Of a stretch of 64,000 bases of DNA, positions 58,516-64,000 are shown one piece after another. The stretch is from Rhizobium sp. CC-YZS058. Lineage in GTDB: Bacteria; Pseudomonadota; Alphaproteobacteria; Rhizobiales; Rhizobiaceae. The notes under the pieces are model-generated. The model was not told the origin of the DNA and ran no database searches. It saw only the letters and a program-made list of their open reading frames with translations. Numbering within the stretch: position 1 is the first letter of the stretch; the number at the start of each line of letters is the position of its first letter. The translations under genes and the position numbers were made by a program. Location: the NCBI RefSeq assembly GCF_034720595.1, contig NZ_JAYESJ010000001.1, forward strand, positions 1,576,001 to 1,640,000, given 5' to 3'.

Positions 58516-59816
58516 GCGGCCTCCTGATTGCAGCTCCGTCTTCCGGCTCGGGGAAAACGACGATCACGCTCGGGCTGCTGCGCGCGCTCCGCCGGCGCGG
58601 CGTCACTGTGGCGCCCGGCAAGGCCGGGCCGGATTACATCGATCCCGCCTTCCACAGTGCCGCCTCGGGCCGCGCCTGCCTGAACTACGACCCCTGGGCC
58701 ATGGCGCCGCCGCATCTGATCGCCCAGGCGCGGCGGGCGAGCGCTGCGGCAGAGATCCTGGTGATCGAGGCGATGATGGGCCTCTTCGACGGCGCCCGCG
58801 ACGGCAGCGGTTCTGCCGCCGATCTCGCCGCCACGCTTGGCCTGCCGGTCGTGCTCGTCGTCGATTGCGGCCGCATGGCGCAGTCGGTCGCCGCGCTCGT
58901 CGGCGGCTATCGCAGCTTCCGCGCCGATATCCGTGTCGCGGGCGTCATCCTCAACAAGGTCGGTGGCGACCGTCACGAGGCCATGCTGCGGGCTGCGTTG
59001 GACACCATCGCCATTCCGGTGCTCGGCATCATCGGCCGAAATGCGGCGCTGGCGCTGCCGGAGCGGCATCTGGGCCTCGTGCAGGCGGGGGAACATGCGG
59101 GGCTGGAGAGCTTCATCGATGGCGCCGCGGATGCGGTTGCGGCCGGCTGCGATCTTGAGGCGCTGCTGGCGCTCGGCGCGGCGGCCCGCATGCCGTTGGC
59201 CGATTTCGGCGATTATCTGCCGCTTCCGCCGCTCGGCCAGCGGATCGCGATCGCCGCCGATGTCGCCTTTGCCTTTACCTACGAGCATGTGCTGGCCGGC
59301 TGGCGCCGCGCGGGCGCGGAAATCCTGCCCTTCTCGCCGCTCGCCGACGAGGCGCCGGACGAGCGGGCCGATGCCGTCTATCTGCCGGGCGGCTATCCGG
59401 AGCTTCATGCCGGCCGGCTCTCCGCTGCGGATCGCTTCCGCGCCGGCATGCAGGCGGCCGCCACACGCGGTGCGGCGATCTTTGGCGAATGCGGGGGCTA
59501 CATGACGCTCGGCGAAGGGCTGATTGGCGCGGACGGCACGCGCCACGCCATGCTCGGCTTGCTGCCGCTCACCACCAGCTTTGCCGAACGGCGGCGCCAC
59601 CTGGGCTACCGCCGATTGACGCCGCTCGGCGGTGCCCCTTTCGATGCACCGTTGATGGGGCACGAGTTCCATTACGCCACCATCGTCAGCGAAGGCGCGG
59701 CAGACCGCCTTTTCGCGGTGACCGATGCCGCCGGCACGGACCTGCCGCCGGCGGGCTTGCGCCGGGGTGCCGTGGCCGGGTCCTTCATGCATCTGATCGA
59801 CCGGGCCGAGGCCTGA
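58512..59816 (+). CDS. cobB: Hydrogenobyrinic acid a,c-diamide synthase
   Basis: A 434-residue glutamine amidotransferase that amidates the a and c side chains of hydrogenobyrinic acid. The ATP-binding start is LLIAAPSSGSGKTTITLGLLRAL, followed by GKAGPDYIDPAFHSAASGR typical of CobB/CbiA. The amidotransferase nucleophile is in GAAIFGECGGYMTLGEGL near residue 331. ATG 58512 overlaps the cobA stop by four bases. It is followed after two bases by cobC. Confidence 0.95.
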   Translation: MSGLLIAAPSSGSGKTTITLGLLRALRRRGVTVAPGKAGPDYIDPAFHSAASGRACLNYDPWAMAPPHLIAQARRASAAAEILVIEAMMGLFDGARDGSGSAADLAATLGLPVVLVVDCGRMAQSVAALVGGYRSFRADIRVAGVILNKVGGDRHEAMLRAALDTIAIPVLGIIGRNAALALPERHLGLVQAGEHAGLESFIDGAADAVAAGCDLEALLALGAAARMPLADFGDYLPLPPLGQRIAIAADVAFAFTYEHVLAGWRRAGAEILPFSPLADEAPDERADAVYLPGGYPELHAGRLSAADRFRAGMQAAATRGAAIFGECGGYMTLGEGLIGADGTRHAMLGLLPLTTSFAERRRHLGYRRLTPLGGAPFDAPLMGHEFHYATIVSEGAADRLFAVTDAAGTDLPPAGLRRGAVAGSFMHLIDRAEA

Positions 59817-59818
59817 CC

Positions 59819-60832
59819 ATGGCGTCTGCGATCCTCCATGGCGGCGGCGTCGCTGCGGCAGCCGCCCTTTACGGCGGCGACCCCGTAGACTGGCTGGATC
59901 TGTCGACCGGGCTCAACCCGCTGCCGCCGGAGCTTCCCGACCTCGCGCCCCGGATCTGGCACCGGCTGCCCGATGCCGATCTGCTCATGGCCACGCGCCA
60001 GGCGGCGGCCGCCTTCTATGGTGCGCAGGCTTGCCTGCCGCTGGCTGTTCCGGGCACCCAGGCGGCCATCCAGCATCTGCCACGGCTGGTGCCCGCTGGC
60101 GGCACGGCGGCGATCCTCGAGCCGACCTATGGCGAATACCGCCGCGTGCTGACGGAGGCGGGCCTGCCGGTCGTTGCCTGCAGCGGGCTGGAGGCGATCC
60201 CGGAGACGGCCGGTCTGGTCGTCGTCGTCAACCCGAACAATCCGACCGGGCGGCAGCTGCCCCGCGCGGCATTGCTGGCGCTGGCTGCGAGGCTCGCGGA
60301 GGGGGGCGGCCTGCTCGTGGTGGATGAGGCCTTTGCCGATGTCGCGCCGCAGGAGAGCCTGTCCGACGTCGCGGGGCGTCATCCCGGCCTGCTCGTCTTC
60401 CGCTCTTTCGGCAAATTCTTTGGGCTGGCGGGCATCCGGCTCGGCTTCGTTCTTGGCCCGGAGCGAATCCTTCATGCAATCAGCGATGCGCTCGGGCCCT
60501 GGGCAGTCTCCGGCCCTGCGCTTGCCGTGGCGCAGGCGGTGTTCACTCAACCCAGCCAGCTGATCCGCAGCCGCATCCTGGAGCGGCACGAGAGTCTCCA
60601 TCACGTGCTGACGACGGCAGGCTTGACGATCGCAGGCGGAACGGCCCTATTTGCCCTGATCGAGCTCGACGGCGCGGCAGCGCTGCACGAGCACCTGTGC
60701 CGGCGCCATATTCTCACGCGCCGGTTCGACTATGCGCCCCGCTGGCTGCGCCTGGGTCTGAGCCCGGATGAGGCCGGCGACGCGCGGCTGGCAGTGGCCC
60801 TGGCTGCCTGGCAGCCGAAACCGGGAGCGTGA
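59819..60832 (+). CDS. cobC: Threonine-phosphate decarboxylase-like aminotransferase (CobC)
   Basis: A 337-residue PLP enzyme of the class I/II aminotransferase fold. It supplies the aminopropanol arm of cobalamin, in the CobD/CobC step. The N-terminus HGGGVAAAAALYGGDPVDWLDLSTGLNPLP is typical of CobC/HisC-like proteins; VVVVNPNNPTGRQLP and the PLP lysine region FRSFGKFFGLAGIRLGF are clear. It sits between cobB (two bases) and cobD (two bases). Confidence 0.94.
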   Translation: MASAILHGGGVAAAAALYGGDPVDWLDLSTGLNPLPPELPDLAPRIWHRLPDADLLMATRQAAAAFYGAQACLPLAVPGTQAAIQHLPRLVPAGGTAAILEPTYGEYRRVLTEAGLPVVACSGLEAIPETAGLVVVVNPNNPTGRQLPRAALLALAARLAEGGGLLVVDEAFADVAPQESLSDVAGRHPGLLVFRSFGKFFGLAGIRLGFVLGPERILHAISDALGPWAVSGPALAVAQAVFTQPSQLIRSRILERHESLHHVLTTAGLTIAGGTALFALIELDGAAALHEHLCRRHILTRRFDYAPRWLRLGLSPDEAGDARLAVALAAWQPKPGA

Positions 60833-60834
60833 CC

Positions 60835-61806
60835 ATGCAACTTGCCTTGCTTGCCGCCGCGCTGATCCTCGATCGGCTGCTCGGCGATCCGGACTGGCTC
60901 TGGCGACGCCTCCCGCACCCGGTCGTGCTGTTCGGCGCCGTCATCGGCTTTTTGGATCGGCGGCTGAACAAGGAGACGGCGAGCGATGCCGCGCGCCGCA
61001 GTCGCGGCGTCGTGGCGCTGCTCATCGCCTTGCTGCTCGCGATCCTGATCGGCCTCCTTCTCCAGGTCCTGCTGCGCTCGTTCGGTTTTGTCGGCGCACT
61101 GGCGGAGATCGTGGTGGTGGCGGTGCTTCTTGCACAGAAGAGCCTGTCCGATCACGTGCTGGCCGTGTCCAAGGCTCTCTGGAACGGCGGGCTGGAAGAG
61201 GGGCGGCGCGCGGTGTCGATGATCGTCGGGCGCGATCCCGCAACGCTCGACCAACCGGCCATTTGCCGGGCGGCGATCGAGAGCCTGGCCGAGAACTTCT
61301 CGGACGGCGTCATCGCGCCGGCCTTCTGGTATGCGCTGGGCGGGCTGCCCGGCCTCTTCGCCTACAAGATGCTGAACACGGCCGATTCGATGATCGGTCA
61401 CAAGACACCCCGGTACCTGGCTTTCGGCTGGGCAGCGGCGCGCCTGGACGATGTGGCCAACCTGCCGGCCGCCCGTCTCTCCGCCGGCCTGATCGCGCTC
61501 GGCGCGCTGCCGGTGCGCGGCCGCAAGGCCGGATGGCGCGCGCTCAAGGTGGCGTTCAGCGACCATGGCCTGCATCGATCGCCCAATTCCGGCTGGCCGG
61601 AGGCCGCCATGGCCGGCGCGCTCGGACTCCAGCTCGCCGGTCCGCGTGTCTACAATGGCGAGGTCGTCGACGAGCCGATGATGAATGCCGCCGGTCGGGG
61701 CGAGGCGCGGGTCGAGGACATCAAGAAGGCCGTCGCCATCTTCCATGCGAGCTGCAGTTCGGCGCTTGTCGCGGTCCTCGCGCTTTCCTTCCTCGCGCTT
61801 GCCTGA
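60835..61806 (+). CDS. cobD: Adenosylcobinamide-phosphate synthase (CobD/CbiB)
   Basis: A 323-residue inner-membrane enzyme that attaches the aminopropanol (phosphate) arm to cobyric acid. Typical blocks are ILDRLLGDPDWLWRRLPHPVVLFG at the start, SIVGRDPATLD-like MIVGRDPATLDQPAICRAAIESLAENFSDGVIAPAFW, YKMLNTADSMIGH and HRSPNSGWPEAAMAGALG. Four to five membrane segments are expected. ATG 60835 follows cobC by two bases. It closes the cobEABCD run. Confidence 0.95.
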   Translation: MQLALLAAALILDRLLGDPDWLWRRLPHPVVLFGAVIGFLDRRLNKETASDAARRSRGVVALLIALLLAILIGLLLQVLLRSFGFVGALAEIVVVAVLLAQKSLSDHVLAVSKALWNGGLEEGRRAVSMIVGRDPATLDQPAICRAAIESLAENFSDGVIAPAFWYALGGLPGLFAYKMLNTADSMIGHKTPRYLAFGWAAARLDDVANLPAARLSAGLIALGALPVRGRKAGWRALKVAFSDHGLHRSPNSGWPEAAMAGALGLQLAGPRVYNGEVVDEPMMNAAGRGEARVEDIKKAVAIFHASCSSALVAVLALSFLALA

Positions 61807-61920
61807 TGCCGCTCGAAACCTTGCGTGCGGGGGATCGAATTTAGGGTTTCCTCATAGATTGCCGATAGTCTTGCAGCCGGGATGCGCCCGGGGGCGGGTG
61901 CTGCAGCGATGGGGGATGCT

Positions 61921-62349
61921 ATGCGGTGGGGTATCTTGGTCACGCTCGGGTTTCTGGCTCTTTTCGCCGGGTCGAGACAGGCAGAGGCGGCGATGCTCGT
62001 CGCCACGGTCAGCCTTTCGAGCCAGACAATGACGGTGACGCAGGACGGGGTCCTGCGCTATCGCTGGAAGGTGTCAACCGCACGGCGCGGCTATGTGACG
62101 CCGCAGGGAAGCTGGAGCGCGAAGTGGCTGTCGCGCGATCATCATTCGAAAAAATACGACAATGCGCCGATGCCCTATGCCGTCTTCTTCAACGGCGGCT
62201 ATGCGGTCCACGCCACCTTCGATCTCAAGCGGCTCGGCAGCCCGGCCTCGCATGGCTGCGTGCGGCTTCACCCCGACAACGCCGCGGAGTTCTTCGCCAT
62301 GACCGCGAGCAGCGGGCTGGCCAATACGCGGATCGTCATCGGGCAGTAG
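61921..62349 (+). CDS. L,D-transpeptidase (YkuD-type), exported
   Basis: A 142-residue exported enzyme with a signal peptide (WGILVTLGFLALFAGSRQAEA). The catalytic motif is HATFDLKRLGSPASHGCVRLHP, with the nucleophile Cys in SHGCVRL near residue 116. Such enzymes form 3-3 cross-links in peptidoglycan or attach proteins to it, in the periplasm. ATG 61921 is chosen because it begins the signal peptide and has GGGGG upstream; ATG 61882 and 61909 are longer options. It is a compact single-domain version without a LysM domain. Confidence 0.9.
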   Translation: MRWGILVTLGFLALFAGSRQAEAAMLVATVSLSSQTMTVTQDGVLRYRWKVSTARRGYVTPQGSWSAKWLSRDHHSKKYDNAPMPYAVFFNGGYAVHATFDLKRLGSPASHGCVRLHPDNAAEFFAMTASSGLANTRIVIGQ

Positions 62350-62396
62350 GAGCGGATCGACTTACCGAGAAAATCGCTGTGGGCCCTCAAGGACCA

Positions 62397-62425
62397 TTGG
62401 CTTTTGCCGAGCATTTACCTATAGC
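62397..62425 (+). promoter_or_regulatory. Probable sigma70 promoter of acpXL
   Basis: TTGGCT (62397-62402) and TATAGC (62420-62425) are separated by 17 bases. Transcription would start near 62432, 26 bases before the GTG start of acpXL. Confidence 0.6.
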
Positions 62426-62457
62426 TCTGGCAAAACACCGATAAGACGAGGTCCAGC

Positions 62458-62736
62458 GTGACAGCTACATTCGACAAGGTCGCCGACATCATCGCAGAAA
62501 CCAGCGAAATCGACCGCGCGGCGATCACGCCGGAAAGCCACACGATCGATGACCTCGGCATCGACAGCCTCGACTTCCTCGACATCGTCTTCGCGATCGA
62601 CAAGGAATTCGGCATCAAGATTCCGCTGGAGCAGTGGACCCAGGATGTGAACGAGGGCAAGGTTTCGACCGAGGAATATTTCGTTCTCAAGAACCTCTGC
62701 GCCAAGATCGACGCGCTGCGCGCCGCCAAGGCCTGA
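62458..62736 (+). CDS. acpXL: Acyl carrier protein for very-long-chain fatty acids of lipid A
   Basis: A 92-residue acyl carrier protein matching rhizobial AcpXL, which carries the 27-hydroxyoctacosanoate chain added to lipid A. The sequence opens [18 protein letters not shown] and has the 4'-phosphopantetheine Ser in [18 protein letters not shown]. The long C-terminal part ([20 protein letters not shown]) distinguishes it from AcpP. The start is GTG 62458 with GACGAGGT upstream. It opens the lipid A long-chain cluster. Confidence 0.95.
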   Translation: MTATFDKVADIIAETSEIDRAAITPESHTIDDLGIDSLDFLDIVFAIDKEFGIKIPLEQWTQDVNEGKVSTEEYFVLKNLCAKIDALRAAKA

Positions 62737-62932
62737 GCCGGACCGACCCATGCCTTCGATGCCGCCGTCGCTTGACAGGCGGCATCGTCATTTCTACTGA
62801 CGGGGCGCCGCACCGGCGCGGCCCGTGCGGCAGCGCTTCCTGGCCGCCTCGGTCGTTTGCGAAAGCCCGCGCTTGGCGCCGGGGCAATGCGGCGATCAGC
62901 CCAGCCGGATCGCTGCCGGGAAAGTCTGTGCC

Positions 62933-63424
62933 ATGCTGCTTGAATATTTCCAGATGATCGATCGCGTCGACGCCGTCGATCTTTCTGCCGGCCATTTGTC
63001 GGCGCGCTCGGTCGTGCCGGCCGCAAGCCCGGTCTTCGAAGGCCATTTTCCCGGCTATCCGCTGGTGCCCGGCGTGCTGCTGATCGAAACCATGGCGCAG
63101 GCCTCCGGCTTCCTCGTGCTGGCCGCCACCAATTTCGCCGCCATGCCCTTCCTGATGTCGGTCGATGGCGCAAAGATGCGCTCCTTCGTGGAGCCCAATG
63201 CCGTGCTCGACATCGAGGCGCATCTCGAACATGACGGCTCCGGCTTTGCCGTGACCAGGGCAAAGATTTCCTCGGCCGGCAAGCGCGTCGCCGATGCACA
63301 GTTGAAGCTGAGGACCATGCCCTTCGACCAGGTTCCGCTGGCCGCCATCGTGCGGGGCCGGGCGGAAGAGGTAGGGCTGATGGCGGCCATGGCCGCGTCG
63401 GGCAGAGCAGGGGAAGGCGCATGA
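62933..63424 (+). CDS. FabZ-like 3-hydroxyacyl-ACP dehydratase (lipid A VLCFA cluster)
   Basis: A 163-residue hot-dog fold dehydratase. The catalytic His lies in FEGHFPGYPLVPGVLLIETMAQASG near residues 45-70, the FabZ/FabA signature. It should dehydrate 3-hydroxyacyl-AcpXL during elongation. ATG 62933 is used (GGGAAAG about ten bases upstream); longer in-frame starts give unconserved sequence. It lies about 196 bases after acpXL and overlaps the next gene by four bases (ATGA). Confidence 0.88.
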   Translation: MLLEYFQMIDRVDAVDLSAGHLSARSVVPAASPVFEGHFPGYPLVPGVLLIETMAQASGFLVLAATNFAAMPFLMSVDGAKMRSFVEPNAVLDIEAHLEHDGSGFAVTRAKISSAGKRVADAQLKLRTMPFDQVPLAAIVRGRAEEVGLMAAMAASGRAGEGA

Positions 63425-64000
63425 CAGCCGCAAACGACGTCGTCATCACGGGCATCGGCATCGTCACCTCCCAGGGCGTGGGCATTGCCCCGCATCGCTC
63501 CTTGCTGACCGCCTCGTCCGCGCCGGAGGTGGTGGTCGAGACCGAGCGTTTCGCCCCCTATCCGATCCATCCGCTGCCGGCGATCGACTGGTCGGCCCAG
63601 ATCCCCAAGCGCGGCGACCAGCGGCAGATGGAAAACTGGCAGCGGCTCGGCGTTTTCTCGGCCGGGCTTGCCCTCGATGATGCCGGGCTGAAGGACGATA
63701 TCGAGGCTTGCGGCACGATGGACATGATCGTTGCCGCTGGCGGCGGCGAACGCGACATCGCCGTCGATAGCCTGATTGTCGACGAGGCGCTGAAGCGCAA
63801 CGACCGCGAGCAGCTGCTGAATGAGAAATTGACGACGGAATTGCGGCCGACCCTCTTCCTCGCCCAGCTCTCCAATCTGCTGGCCGGCAATATTTCGATC
63901 GTTCACAAGGTCACCGGCTCCTCCCGCACCTTCATGGGCGAGGAAGCGGCCGGCATCTCCGCCGTCGAAACCGCCTTTGCCCGGATCAAGGCGGGCCAAT
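63421..64000 (+). CDS. Beta-ketoacyl-ACP synthase-like protein (FabF2XL/FabF1XL type), 5' part
   Basis: The first 193 residues of a thiolase-fold ketosynthase; the gene continues past the window. The start NDVVITGIGIVTSQGVGI is typical of FabF. Where the catalytic Cys would be expected (about residues 160-180) the sequence is TGSSRTFMGEEAAGISAVETAFARI, with no Cys, so this subunit may be catalytically silent and act like a chain-length factor with a second ketosynthase. In rhizobia two fabF-like genes follow acpXL and fabZ in this order. It overlaps the dehydratase gene by four bases. Confidence 0.85.
   Translation, partial: MTAANDVVITGIGIVTSQGVGIAPHRSLLTASSAPEVVVETERFAPYPIHPLPAIDWSAQIPKRGDQRQMENWQRLGVFSAGLALDDAGLKDDIEACGTMDMIVAAGGGERDIAVDSLIVDEALKRNDREQLLNEKLTTELRPTLFLAQLSNLLAGNISIVHKVTGSSRTFMGEEAAGISAVETAFARIKAGQ

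Noticed and set aside
58083..59792. 569-codon minus-strand frame
   Set aside because: Lies opposite cobA and cobB, both with strong motifs; no independent coding evidence.
1..64000. tRNA, rRNA, CRISPR, prophage or transposase genes
   Set aside because: No T-loop-like GGTTCGAATCC, no regularly spaced direct repeats with unique spacers, and no integrase or transposase motifs were found by reading.

Overview
The window is about 64 kb of GC-rich chromosome from an alphaproteobacterium of the order Hyphomicrobiales, most likely family Rhizobiaceae. The markers are a divergent gstI-glnII pair, the lipid A acyl carrier protein gene acpXL, GGAAC-N16/17-CGTT promoters of the EcfG general stress response, a small RNA with repeated CCTCCTCCC loops, and a betaine:homocysteine methyltransferase gene next to a corrinoid methyltransferase cluster. 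I see no rRNA, tRNA, CRISPR array, prophage or insertion sequence. The genus cannot be fixed without a search.

0-14 kb is mixed housekeeping and stress content. It holds the tail of a SorC-type regulator, an entericidin-like lipoprotein, a 3-methyladenine glycosylase, several tiny genes (three preceded by EcfG promoters), gstI/glnII with a sigma54 promoter, a TerC-family membrane protein behind a long structured leader, a four-hairpin anti-Shine-Dalgarno RNA, a large acyltransferase, and a complete sulfate ABC transporter operon (sbp-cysT-cysW-cysA).

14-27 kb carries a DUF3772-type mechanosensitive channel, a dimethylglycine/sarcosine dehydrogenase-like FAD-GcvT protein, two paralogous double-receiver proteins (one with a GGDEF output domain), a GlxA/AraC regulator, a chemotaxis receptor and a LysR regulator.

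27-42 kb is the most interesting part. It encodes what looks like a full aerobic corrinoid route for moving methyl groups to tetrahydrofolate: a non-pyrrolysine MttB-family methyltransferase, a corrinoid protein, a methyltetrahydrofolate:corrinoid methyltransferase, an acetogen-like MetF/MetV pair, and a 2Fe-2S/ASKHA reactivator (RACo/RamA type). DUF1638, a PF13769 protein and a formyltransferase-fold protein of unknown role sit in the same array. A ParDE-like toxin-antitoxin pair is wedged into the array and overlaps the activator gene; a HicAB pair lies just beyond. Bmt lies close by and an orphan betaine-type binding protein a little further on, so a quaternary amine such as glycine betaine or proline betaine is the likely methyl donor. 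That substrate is inference.

45-62 kb holds much of the aerobic cobalamin pathway (cobQ, cobP, cobW, cobN, cobO, cobE, cobA, cobB, cobC, cobD) with a long cobalamin riboswitch before cobP. Two composite palindromic repeats lie in this cluster, and one has been absorbed in frame into cobE. The cluster would supply the cofactor used by the corrinoid system. The window ends in the very-long-chain fatty acid cluster for lipid A (acpXL, a FabZ-like dehydratase, and a ketosynthase-like gene cut by the window edge).
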